Below are positions 1-6,390 of a stretch of 6,410 bases of DNA, piece after piece. Source of the DNA: Candidatus Sulfotelmatobacter sp. (GTDB lineage Bacteria > Acidobacteriota > Terriglobia > Terriglobales > SbA1); contig JASLEQ010000487.1 of the NCBI GenBank assembly GCA_030151135.1, positions 1 through 6,410 of the forward strand, given 5' to 3'. The notes beneath the pieces were generated by a model. It did no database searches. It was not told where the DNA came from and saw nothing but the letters and a program-made list of their open reading frames with translations. Positions within the stretch are counted from its first letter, which is position 1; each line of letters starts with the position of its first letter. Both the position numbers and the translations under genes were made by a program.

Positions 1-1117
1 TGACCCCGTACCAACCGGAGGCCGAGCCTTTATCGAATGTCCAATTCAGGTTCGCCGTCTGGCCATTAAGAGTGATCGACTGATAGGTCTCATGATTGTC
101 TGAAGTTCGCTGCACTTTAATCGTGAGATGGTTCCAAGCGCCGCTCTTCGGATGGCACGGAATACCTGTCGATATCCACTTGCCCTTCGAGTTATCCCAA
201 ATGTCCCACTGGCTTCCGCCCGCAACACGACATTCATGCCCGAAGATGAAACCCATCCCCCCGAAGAACTGATTGATGTCGAACTCCAAAGCCTGCGACA
301 CACCGAGATCGTCTCCATAGAAATCCACATCGTAGGTAAAGTTGTGGATAGAGGGGACGATGGATTGATTGCCGTCGTCCATCCCCTGGGTAGAGTATTG
401 TCCGATCAAATGGTTGTTCCAAAGGGCGTCAGAGTATGGCGTGCTACCTCCCACCCAATAAACCGTCGAGTTCCCGCTGAGTGAGGGAGAAGATTGGTTT
501 TGTGCCATGGAAAACTCGATTCCATCGCAGGGTGATGGGGAGCAGTCAACGAAATTTGGGGGGCCTTGTCCATATTGTCCCCACCCCCCAGCCGCCTGTA
601 AGTTCGACAACGCGCTTCCACTACTTGAACTTGAACTGGGTTGTGAATTCGTTGGTGCCGGATTGCTTGGGGGCGGATTACTGGGAGGCGGGCTGCTGGG
701 CGGAGGATTTGCGGGCGTCGGGGAAGTCGCCGCCGGCGCGTTAGCGACTGCAATTTGCAACGACTGCTGCTTGGAATGTCCGGTCGCGTCAGAAACTGAT
801 ACACCAAAGTTGAAATTTCCAGGAGCACCAGGAGTTCCGCTGACGCTCCCCGACGTAGCGTCAATATTCAGACCCTGAGGCAGTTGGCCTGAAACGACGG
901 CGAAGTTATACGGAGAAGCGCCGCCCGTCACACTCACACTTCCTGCGTAGGAAGTTCCTTGGGTAGCGGCGGGCAAGGATGCGCTAACGATGAGATTACT
1001 GGAAGCTGACGTACCGCCGGTGGTGATAGGACTCGATTTCGCGGGACTTGGTCCACCACCGCAAGCAACCAGCCCCGCGAGTGCTGTAAGGCCAACAGCC
1101 CAGGCCGCTCGTTTCAT
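1..1117 (-). CDS. Secreted lipoprotein with Ig-like domain and lectin-like C-terminal domain (partial, 3' end outside window)
   Basis: The frame is open for 372 codons from the ATG at 1117 to the window edge with no stop, so the C-terminus is missing. The protein begins MKRAAWAVGLTALAGLVAC, a lipoprotein signal peptide with lipobox L16-V17-A18-C19 and Gly at +2. Residues about 41-125 form a putative Ig-like (He_PIG type) domain, with Y70-N-F-A-V, LPQGLNID (79-86) and SGSVSGTPG (89-97). Residues about 126-168 are a Pro/Ser/Asn linker. From about 170 there is a Trp- and aromatic-rich beta domain with YDVDFYGDD (262-270), QALEFDINQ (275-283), W304/W307/W314 and cysteines 192, 197, 296 and 321. 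I recall similar domains in many acidobacterial hypothetical proteins; a concanavalin-like fold is inferred from the LEFD-type strand only. The likely location is the cell surface or outer membrane. The substrate is unknown. An in-frame upstream ATG at 1174 is an alternative start. The gene is certain; the function is not. Confidence 0.88.
   Translation of the reverse strand, partial: MKRAAWAVGLTALAGLVACGGGPSPAKSSPITTGGTSASSNLIVSASLPAATQGTSYAGSVSVTGGASPYNFAVVSGQLPQGLNIDATSGSVSGTPGAPGNFNFGVSVSDATGHSKQQSLQIAVANAPAATSPTPANPPPSSPPPSNPPPSNPAPTNSQPSSSSSSGSALSNLQAAGGWGQYGQGPPNFVDCSPSPCDGIEFSMAQNQSSPSLSGNSTVYWVGGSTPYSDALWNNHLIGQYSTQGMDDGNQSIVPSIHNFTYDVDFYGDDLGVSQALEFDINQFFGGMGFIFGHECRVAGGSQWDIWDNSKGKWISTGIPCHPKSGAWNHLTIKVQRTSDNHETYQSITLNGQTANLNWTFDKGSASGWYGV
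660..719 (-). repeat. 15-bp tandem repeat coding the Pro-rich linker
   Basis: Three clear 15-base units start at 660, 675 and 690, followed by a more diverged fourth at 705-719. On the plus strand the units read GGATTGCTTGGGGGC, GGATTACTGGGAGGC, GGGCTGCTGGGCGGA and GGATTTGCGGGCGTC. On the coding strand each good unit gives five residues of the P-P-S-N/S-P pattern, about residues 133-153 of the lipoprotein. Repeats of this kind change length by slippage, so linker length may differ between strains. Confidence 0.7.
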
Positions 1118-1125
1118 GTGGATCG

Positions 1126-1129
1126 TCCT
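1126..1129 (-). promoter_or_regulatory. Ribosome binding site for the lipoprotein start at 1117
   Basis: AGGA on the minus strand lies 8 bases before the ATG at 1117. It is only a moderate Shine-Dalgarno match. The start is chosen mainly because the protein then begins MKRAAW, a compact basic n-region directly before the hydrophobic core and lipobox. Confidence 0.5.
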
Positions 1130-1180
1130 GCAGACGCGCTCCTTCGGCGCAGGATTGTGTAAAGCGAGAAACATGATCAA

Positions 1181-1184
1181 CCTC
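1181..1184 (-). promoter_or_regulatory. Alternative ribosome binding site for an in-frame start at 1174
   Basis: GAGG on the minus strand lies 6 bases before an ATG at 1174. That ATG is in the same frame as the lipoprotein and would add 19 residues (MFLALHNPAPKERVCRTIH). Its spacing is at least as good as that of the downstream start, but the longer n-region is less typical of a lipoprotein signal peptide. Confidence 0.35.
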
Positions 1185-1465
1185 GATTTGAAGTTTGGGC
1201 GGAACTCTTGAGCGGAAGAATCCCTTGGCAACGATCTAGCTAGGGAGAACCCTGTAGACGGCCATGGCCAGAAGGGTGAAGAGGCTAACTGCACCCTGGG
1301 TACTGCGAACGTTCAGCGCGACGTTTGCTTTTCCGCAACTTCCCGTAGTGCTTATTTCGGAGAGCAATCAGAAAGACTACTGATAACCACTCAGGGCAGG
1401 TACAGAAAGCCCAGTATAGCCAGCGAGCCCAGCTTAGGCAATGCACCTTTGTAATTTTTATGTAT

Positions 1466-1497
1466 GGAAAGGCTGCATACCGTTCAGCAGCCCTTCC
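1466..1497 (-). terminator. Stem-loop after the TonB-dependent receptor gene
   Basis: The arms are 1466-1476 and 1487-1497 around a 10-base loop. They form an 11-bp stem whose only imperfection is the 1470/1493 pair. In minus-strand RNA that pair is a tolerated G-U wobble, while in plus-strand RNA it would be an A-C mismatch, so the structure favours the receptor transcript. The hairpin starts 12 bases after the receptor stop. The sequence after it (ATACATAAAAATTAC) lacks a uridine run, so it may be a weak intrinsic terminator or an mRNA 3'-end stabiliser. Confidence 0.5.
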
Positions 1498-1509
1498 CTA
1501 AAAGGAATG

Positions 1510-4500
1510 TCAGAACAGGAATCTGAGTGCGAATTGCATAAATCGCGGAGTAGTCAACGTATTCAAGTACTTTCCGAACTGGGTCGGATCATAGGAAAGC
1601 GACGGTTGAGCCCCGCGCACATCGTAGCGGACAGAATTGGTCGCATTGAATGCTTGCCAGCTGAATTCCAGACGGCGCTCCTCTCCAAGCGAGAAATCCT
1701 TCGCGACGCCGGTGTCGATGTTGAACATGCCGTTGCCGATTACGCTGTTCCGTACGCCAGACTCTCCCGGCCACTCTGGGCGGAACGCTGCTTCCGCAGC
1801 TGCTGGATTGGCGAAGATATCTGGTCCGATCCCAACTCCATTCACAATTGCATTCTTGGGATTCGACGCTTTCGGCGCCGGGCCGTTCGGCATCGCGTCG
1901 CCTTCGATGTTCCAGTTCGTAGCCCATGTGAAGCCGTTGTCAATCGTGATGGGGAAGCCGCTGGTCCACCGGAAGATTCCGGAAACGTGCCACCCGCCGA
2001 CCAATTCATTTAGCAGCGTGCCTGATCCGCCAAGGAATCGCTGACCTTTGCCAAAGGGAAGCAGATACACGAGATTCGCATTCATCTGATGGAACGCGTT
2101 GAAGTCTGAAAGCCCACGCAATGCCAGCGGCGCGTAAGAATTGATGACGATTCCCCCACCGTTCAGATCGTTTCCGGTTCCTCCCGTTCCTTCATAGGGT
2201 CCAACGCGTTCTGCGGACGACGCTTCATCGAGAGATTTCGAGAAGGTGTAGTTGAACTGCCCCTGAACATTGGAGAATCGGACGTTATATGTCACCTGAA
2301 GCGCGTTGTAGTCCGAAGTGCCGATGTTCCGCCAGGAATACAAAGAGCTGAACTGATCGTGATAAAAGGCGAACGGTCCCAGCTTGCTGTTGGGTAGCGC
2401 CGGACTAAGACCAGTGATGGAGGCAGGCAGATCCATTTCGAACAGCGAGAAAGTTTCGTTGTGCGGAAAACAATTCCAGAGTTGATAAATGTTCTGGGTG
2501 GCTGTCGGATTGGCAGGCAGCGCGTTGTGGGGAGCGCAAAGGTCTCCATTGGGGTTGTTAACTGGGTCGTAATTATTCTTTTTTAGATTGCTCTGGGTGG
2601 CGGCGCCCGCCCAAGCGGGAAAAACGTTTTCGAAGAATGGGATTGGAGCGATTGCTTTCACGTCTGTGCCTTGCGCGGCGGCCTTCGAGAGCATCGTTGC
2701 CGCCTGGAAATATTTCGTGTTACTGGTCGGGTCCGTCAGGTTTGTGGGCATGCCCAAATCCACCTGCAACGGAAGCCGCCTGCCTATGCTACCTACGTAT
2801 GCTATTTGTAGCGAAGATCGGGAGCTCAACTGACGCGAGGCTGAAAGATTAAACATGTGTGTGTATGGCGTCTTTACGCTCTGATCCAGGCCCCAGTTGA
2901 TGGCGAAAGCGGTATTGCCAGGAGTGTATGGAAACCCGCCGGTTGGCGCCGGGCCGAATAGACAGCCTGCGTCATTCAATGACGGACAGGGCTGGGGCAA
3001 ACAGGATTGCCCTCCCGAACCCGGTGTCAGACACGTGAAGCGTGGGGCATCGGAGGGCGATATTACACCTGCCGGATTGCCCAGATCGGTCGACAGTCCA
3101 AACGAGCCATGCTGATCGAAGCTGTTCACGATCGGGATGCCGAAGTGGTCATACATAATGCTGTAGCCGGCACGGAAAGAGAATTGATCTTTTTTACCGA
3201 GAACCTTGGAAACCCACCCCTCTCCAGTGTCGGGAGCCCACGCCATCGCGATTCGAGGCGAGAAATCTTTCTTGTCCCAATTCCACAAGCCGGGACCATG
3301 ATTCACAGGTCCACCGAGAACGAAAGACAGCTCTCCGGCATTGTTTGCGGGCAAGCCCTCCGCCGCGAGTGCCGCTGACTTGTTAAACCAGTCGGCGGCG
3401 TTCTGGTTTGTGCATCCGCCACCAGCGGCCTCAATGCAAGGTGCCACCTGATATCCGTTTGTCTCGTACGGCGGAGCCTCAAGTACCCACCGGAGGCCAT
3501 AGGTCAGCGTCATTCTTGGGTTTATGCGCCACGTGTCCTGCCCAAAAAATTCATAATCATTGATGGCATACCGCCGGTTGATTGGTGTTCCTTGGGGAAG
3601 CGCGCCGCCATTGCGCGCAAAATTATAGATTCCGTCGCCTTCTGGGAAAATTCCCATCGCAATTGTTGCCGCGCTGTCATAGTTAGGACCAAAGTTGCTG
3701 TCCACCGCCGGGAAATCATTGTTTCCCGGATCAAGCGGGCTCGATGTTCCGGCGATTCCACCAGTGTTCAGATAAACCGCATTCGTCTGAACATCGGAAA
3801 ACGAATTTGCGTAGCTGGTGTGATTGTTGCGGATGATGAACAGGTCGGTGCCGAATTCGAAGGTATGGTTCTTGTGTGTCCAGTTTAAAGTTTCAGTGAA
3901 CTGATTGACCGGCACGAAGAAAAGGGTTGAGCGCGTGAATGGCGTAATGCTGTCAAGGCCATTCAGAATGACGGCTGGATCCTTCGAAACGCCGGCGTCC
4001 TGGCCCCCCTGCCGGATAAAGCCCCAGCGAAAATCATTGATGAGCCTTGGATTGATGAGTGAAGTCAATCCAATCGTCACCCCTTTGCTGTCATCCAGAA
4101 CGGTGGTCGCGGCAGATTGTCCTGGAAATTGCTGGGTTCCCGGCTCTTTAAAGTTCTGAGCCTCGGCGCGCGCGAACAGACTTTCAGAGCCACTGGAAGT
4201 GATGTGGTAATCCACGCGAGCGATATACGTATTGAAACTGGAATCGGCATTCGACGAGAACCGATATCCGAGAGTGTTCGATCCATCCCCGGCGTTCTCG
4301 TTTGATGCAGGATATTGATTGAGGATGTTCAGCACCGCCTGATTCACTCCGATGCCGAGCGGGTCAATCTGTTTGATTTGCGCTGGCCCCAGAGCGTAAT
4401 AACCGGGTTGAACGTTGCTGACTCCATTCACTGTGCCTCCCGGACAATCTTTCGTGTCGAGGCTGCCATCATTGTTTCGTTGGCACAGGTAAACCAAATC

Positions 4501-5589
4501 GCCCGCCCGCAACGTCCCGCTTGGAACGGTCCGTAACTCGCTAAAACCCTGGGCATCGCGGCGCCCTTCGTAGTTAGCGAAGAAAAAGAGTCGGTTTTTC
4601 TTGATGGGTCCGCCGAATGTCACGCCGAAGACGTTGCGCAGCAGCTTTGGAGCAGTGTTAGATTCGCCGCTCGTGAGCTGTGCATATTTCAGAAACGGAT
4701 CGTTGGCGCTGAAAACTGTGTTGCGGTTGTACTCGTAAGCCGATCCATGAAAACTGTTCGTCCCGCTCTTGGTGACGAGTGAAACTTGTGCGCCGCTCGA
4801 ATATCCCGAATCGGCGTTGGAATTGGCGGTCGTGACACGAAATTCCTGAACTGAGTCCGGCGGCACGTTCAGAACGCTGGTAAATGCAAAACCATTGTTC
4901 TGGTCGTTGACGCCAATGCCATCGAGTGTCACGTTCGATTGATCGCTGCGGGTGCCGTTGACGGCTCCGCTTCGCGTATCCGTGTTCTGGTTCAGTTGAT
5001 TGCCGAGATAAGCGACGCCGGGTTGCAGACTCAGCAGTTGTACGACGTTCCGGTCGGCAATCGGCAATTCCGCTATCTGATTCTCCTCAATCGTGTTGCC
5101 CAGCGATGCGTCCGTCCTGTTAATGAGTGGAGCTTCTCCTTCCACCGTTACAGAGGTTTCAATGCCCGCGACCTGGAATTTTATGTTCACCGTTGCGGGA
5201 GTTTTTACGATCAAGGTGACTTTGGACGTTACGGGTGCGAAGCCGTTAGCACTGGCTGCCAGCCGGTAGTCTCCGGGTGGCACCTCAAGGAATTGATACA
5301 GGCCAGCACTATTGCTGGTCGCATTACGCTGCAATCCGGTGGCGGCATCGGTCAAGGTGATCTTTGCGCCGGCGATGATCGCACCGGAGGGATCAGAGAC
5401 GCTGCCATTCAGCTGGGTCGAAGATTGCGCCACGCAGGCCGAGACGAGGACAATCACCATCACACCAATGGAAATCTGACGTCTGCAAGAAACTCCGAGT
5501 CGAGACGACTGCCCGTTCAGTCCGCACCTGAGTTGTTGAAGGATCCGCACCATTCCCAGCCCCCATTCGTGAAGACTGTTAAGCAACAT
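1510..5589 (-). CDS. Oar-like TonB-dependent receptor with carboxypeptidase-regulatory-like N-terminal domain
   Basis: This 1359-residue outer-membrane protein should import (or, as for Myxococcus Oar, help move) a large ligand using TonB energy; the substrate is unknown. A long basic leader (R36-R37) precedes a hydrophobic core (about 39-51), with likely cleavage after VAQ (53-55). Residues about 58-140 are a carboxypeptidase-regulatory-like beta-sandwich (GSVSDPSGAIIAGAKITLTD at 62-81, PPGDYRL at 104-110). A TonB-box-like TSVTVEG follows at about 145-151. The plug spans about 165-280, with TLDGIGVND (221-229) and SGAQVSLVTKSGTN (265-278). The rest is the barrel, with FGGPI (325-329) and a terminal QFALRFLF whose last Phe fits the outer-membrane insertion signal. 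The ten cysteines after the signal region fall in short-range groups. The start is uncertain: the ATG at 5589 has no good ribosome binding site, and an in-frame ATG at 5553 follows a G-rich stretch. No frameshift is seen. Confidence 0.93.
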   Translation of the reverse strand: MLLNSLHEWGLGMVRILQQLRCGLNGQSSRLGVSCRRQISIGVMVIVLVSACVAQSSTQLNGSVSDPSGAIIAGAKITLTDAATGLQRNATSNSAGLYQFLEVPPGDYRLAASANGFAPVTSKVTLIVKTPATVNIKFQVAGIETSVTVEGEAPLINRTDASLGNTIEENQIAELPIADRNVVQLLSLQPGVAYLGNQLNQNTDTRSGAVNGTRSDQSNVTLDGIGVNDQNNGFAFTSVLNVPPDSVQEFRVTTANSNADSGYSSGAQVSLVTKSGTNSFHGSAYEYNRNTVFSANDPFLKYAQLTSGESNTAPKLLRNVFGVTFGGPIKKNRLFFFANYEGRRDAQGFSELRTVPSGTLRAGDLVYLCQRNNDGSLDTKDCPGGTVNGVSNVQPGYYALGPAQIKQIDPLGIGVNQAVLNILNQYPASNENAGDGSNTLGYRFSSNADSSFNTYIARVDYHITSSGSESLFARAEAQNFKEPGTQQFPGQSAATTVLDDSKGVTIGLTSLINPRLINDFRWGFIRQGGQDAGVSKDPAVILNGLDSITPFTRSTLFFVPVNQFTETLNWTHKNHTFEFGTDLFIIRNNHTSYANSFSDVQTNAVYLNTGGIAGTSSPLDPGNNDFPAVDSNFGPNYDSAATIAMGIFPEGDGIYNFARNGGALPQGTPINRRYAINDYEFFGQDTWRINPRMTLTYGLRWVLEAPPYETNGYQVAPCIEAAGGGCTNQNAADWFNKSAALAAEGLPANNAGELSFVLGGPVNHGPGLWNWDKKDFSPRIAMAWAPDTGEGWVSKVLGKKDQFSFRAGYSIMYDHFGIPIVNSFDQHGSFGLSTDLGNPAGVISPSDAPRFTCLTPGSGGQSCLPQPCPSLNDAGCLFGPAPTGGFPYTPGNTAFAINWGLDQSVKTPYTHMFNLSASRQLSSRSSLQIAYVGSIGRRLPLQVDLGMPTNLTDPTSNTKYFQAATMLSKAAAQGTDVKAIAPIPFFENVFPAWAGAATQSNLKKNNYDPVNNPNGDLCAPHNALPANPTATQNIYQLWNCFPHNETFSLFEMDLPASITGLSPALPNSKLGPFAFYHDQFSSLYSWRNIGTSDYNALQVTYNVRFSNVQGQFNYTFSKSLDEASSAERVGPYEGTGGTGNDLNGGGIVINSYAPLALRGLSDFNAFHQMNANLVYLLPFGKGQRFLGGSGTLLNELVGGWHVSGIFRWTSGFPITIDNGFTWATNWNIEGDAMPNGPAPKASNPKNAIVNGVGIGPDIFANPAAAEAAFRPEWPGESGVRNSVIGNGMFNIDTGVAKDFSLGEERRLEFSWQAFNATNSVRYDVRGAQPSLSYDPTQFGKYLNTLTTPRFMQFALRFLF

Positions 5590-5684
5590 GCACGGAGTGA
5601 AATCAGGACACGTATCCCAAGTTCTTACCCGTTGCTAGCGTCTTCAGATTGTCTGTACTGTATTCCGGGTCAGATGGATGACCC

Positions 5685-5699
5685 CGCCCAGAGTGGGCG
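5685..5699 (-). promoter_or_regulatory. Operator-like inverted repeat at the predicted receptor transcription start
   Basis: CGCCCA (5685-5690) and TGGGCG (5694-5699) are perfect 6-base inverted arms around a 3-base spacer. The repeat lies one base downstream of the TATAAT box, so it would cover the transcription start. It could bind a regulator or fold as a small hairpin at the mRNA 5' end. Both readings are inference. Confidence 0.4.
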
Positions 5700-5700
5700 A

Positions 5701-5706
5701 ATTATA
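5701..5706 (-). promoter_or_regulatory. Candidate -10 box for the receptor gene
   Basis: A perfect TATAAT is read on the minus strand, about 110 bases before the ATG at 5589. The -35 region is poor: TGGATG at 18-base spacing matches only three of six consensus positions. That would suit a promoter depending on an activator. The 5' untranslated leader would be about 105 bases. Confidence 0.45.
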
Positions 5707-5776
5707 GAGGAGGCAAGTAAGAATCATCCAGAAAAATCGCCCTGACCAGAATGGATCGCGATTTGCACCAAGAATT

Positions 5777-5809
5777 CGGGCTCAGGAGATTCATGATCGC
5801 CTGAGCCCG
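5777..5809 (-). terminator. Stem-loop terminator after the helix-hairpin-helix gene
   Basis: CGGGCTCAGG (5777-5786) and CCTGAGCCCG (5800-5809) form a perfect 10-bp GC-rich stem with a 13-base loop, which can itself add a short GAT/ATC pairing. The hairpin begins 40 bases after the stop of the gene at 5850-6308. On the minus strand the following AATTCTTGG is only weakly uridine-rich, so termination may be incomplete. Confidence 0.6.
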
Positions 5810-5810
5810 C

Positions 5811-5825
5811 AGCAACAAAGTTGCT
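5811..5825 (-). repeat. Small inverted repeat beside the terminator
   Basis: AGCAAC (5811-5816) and GTTGCT (5820-5825) form a 6-bp stem with a 3-base loop. It lies one base from the larger hairpin, between that hairpin and the stop codon of the upstream gene. In the minus-strand transcript the two would form tandem hairpins, the small one first. Confidence 0.4.
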
Positions 5826-5849
5826 CGTAACAAAAACCTGCCAAAGTTA

Positions 5850-6308
5850 TCAAGAAGCTAGGTCGCGTCTCTTTTCAACCAACTCCTCCTTCACTCTTTC
5901 AAGAACCTGCTCGGGCATCACCCCTTCCTGAAGAACCTCTTCTTCAGACTCATATGGGCGATGTTTGATAATCCGTTTGGCGGTGGCTGGCCCGATCCCC
6001 TTTACGCTCATCAATTCTTCTTTATTAGCGGTGTTTAGTACCTCAGCAAGGGCTTCGGATTCTCGCTCAGCTTCCTCCGCTACCTCGTGCTCTGGCCCCA
6101 TTTGCTGCTGGCGAACAAGTTCCCACACATCGCCCTCGTTCTCTTCCGTAACTCCCTGCGTTTTCACGGGCATCCTAATACCCTGCAGCCGGTGGCGCAG
6201 ACTTCGCACTGCCTCCACAACTCTCGACTGTGACTGTCGGCCGTTCCGCGGCGCAACAAGCAGTCCAACGACAGCTCCAACTCCGACACCAACCAAAAAG
6301 TTCTTCAT
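5850..6308 (-). CDS. Membrane-anchored YtxH-like protein with ComEA-type helix-hairpin-helix domain
   Basis: This is a 152-residue protein starting MKNFLVGVGVGAVVGLLVAP. Residues 4-19 form a Gly/Val-rich membrane segment followed by R21-N-G-R24, the pattern of YtxH-like small membrane proteins. Residues 25-45 are strongly basic, and 55-90 are acidic and probably helical. Residues 88-113 (EVLNTANKEELMSVKGIGP, then ATAKRII) match the ComEA/PsbU-type helix-hairpin-helix, with the GIG hairpin at 104-106. The tail 120-148 is charged and probably helical. Helix-hairpin-helix motifs usually bind DNA backbone without sequence specificity, and ComEA uses one in DNA uptake. Here the positive charges just after the membrane segment suggest the domain faces the cytoplasm, unlike ComEA. 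The start at 6308 is preferred over the in-frame ATG at 6353 because only the former has a Shine-Dalgarno sequence. The gene seems to be its own transcription unit. Confidence 0.85.
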   Translation of the reverse strand: MKNFLVGVGVGAVVGLLVAPRNGRQSQSRVVEAVRSLRHRLQGIRMPVKTQGVTEENEGDVWELVRQQQMGPEHEVAEEAERESEALAEVLNTANKEELMSVKGIGPATAKRIIKHRPYESEEEVLQEGVMPEQVLERVKEELVEKRRDLAS

Positions 6309-6314
6309 CCAGAG

Positions 6315-6319
6315 CCTCC
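6315..6319 (-). promoter_or_regulatory. Ribosome binding site fixing the start at 6308
   Basis: A full GGAGG on the minus strand lies 6 bases before the ATG at 6308, an ideal spacing. The competing in-frame ATG at 6353 has no comparable site and would add 15 charged residues (MIRTIEEARTYRRLW) before the membrane segment. Confidence 0.8.
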
Positions 6320-6360
6320 GATACGTACGTGCTTCCTCAATGGTCCGGATCATCGTTCAA

Positions 6361-6390
6361 GAAATACATACGTGGGACACTGGATGTCAG
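6361..6390 (-). promoter_or_regulatory. Possible promoter of the helix-hairpin-helix gene
   Basis: On the minus strand CTGACA (6385-6390) matches five of six bases of the -35 consensus. TATTTC (6361-6366) lies 18 bases further on as a weak -10. The transcript start would fall about 45 bases before the ATG at 6308. This is a weak prediction. Confidence 0.25.

Larger units (their letters stand above)
1118..1465. other. Intergenic spacer without a supported gene
   Basis: This stretch between the lipoprotein start and the receptor's downstream hairpin shows no convincing coding frame on either strand, no RNA gene and no obvious repeat. It contains two short palindromes, CTAGCTAG (1236-1243) and GGCCATGGCC (1260-1269), both of which could be chance. 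A 43-codon open frame on the minus strand (1236-1367) lacks an ATG/GTG start and a ribosome binding site. The lipoprotein promoter must lie here if the gene is transcribed separately, but no good -10/-35 pair was found. Confidence 0.6.

Noticed and set aside
406..864. Minus-strand open frame of 152 codons
   Set aside because: It lies in another frame of the lipoprotein gene on the same strand and is full of Arg and Pro. The lipoprotein frame is continuous from 1117 to the window edge with a signal peptide and sensible domains.
1260..1269. GGCCATGGCC palindrome in the spacer as a regulatory site
   Set aside because: It is a single 10-base palindrome, about 140 bases from the nearest start and with no promoter beside it. 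It is likely chance.
1236..1367. 43-codon minus-strand frame ending in a hydrophobic stretch (SLFTLLAMAVYRVLPS), perhaps a remnant of a secreted protein
   Set aside because: It has only a TTG start without a ribosome binding site, is very short and has no recognisable match. Chance is the simpler explanation.
1441..2013. Plus-strand open frame of 190 codons over the 3' end of the receptor
   Set aside because: It is antisense to the conserved C-terminal barrel region and its product resembles no known protein. It begins inside the terminator region without a good ribosome binding site.
4939..5745. Long plus-strand open frame (268 codons) overlapping the 5' end of the receptor gene
   Set aside because: It is antisense to a gene with clear family motifs. 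Its translation has no recognisable domain and is rich in Arg, Gly, Ser and His, as expected of a shadow frame.
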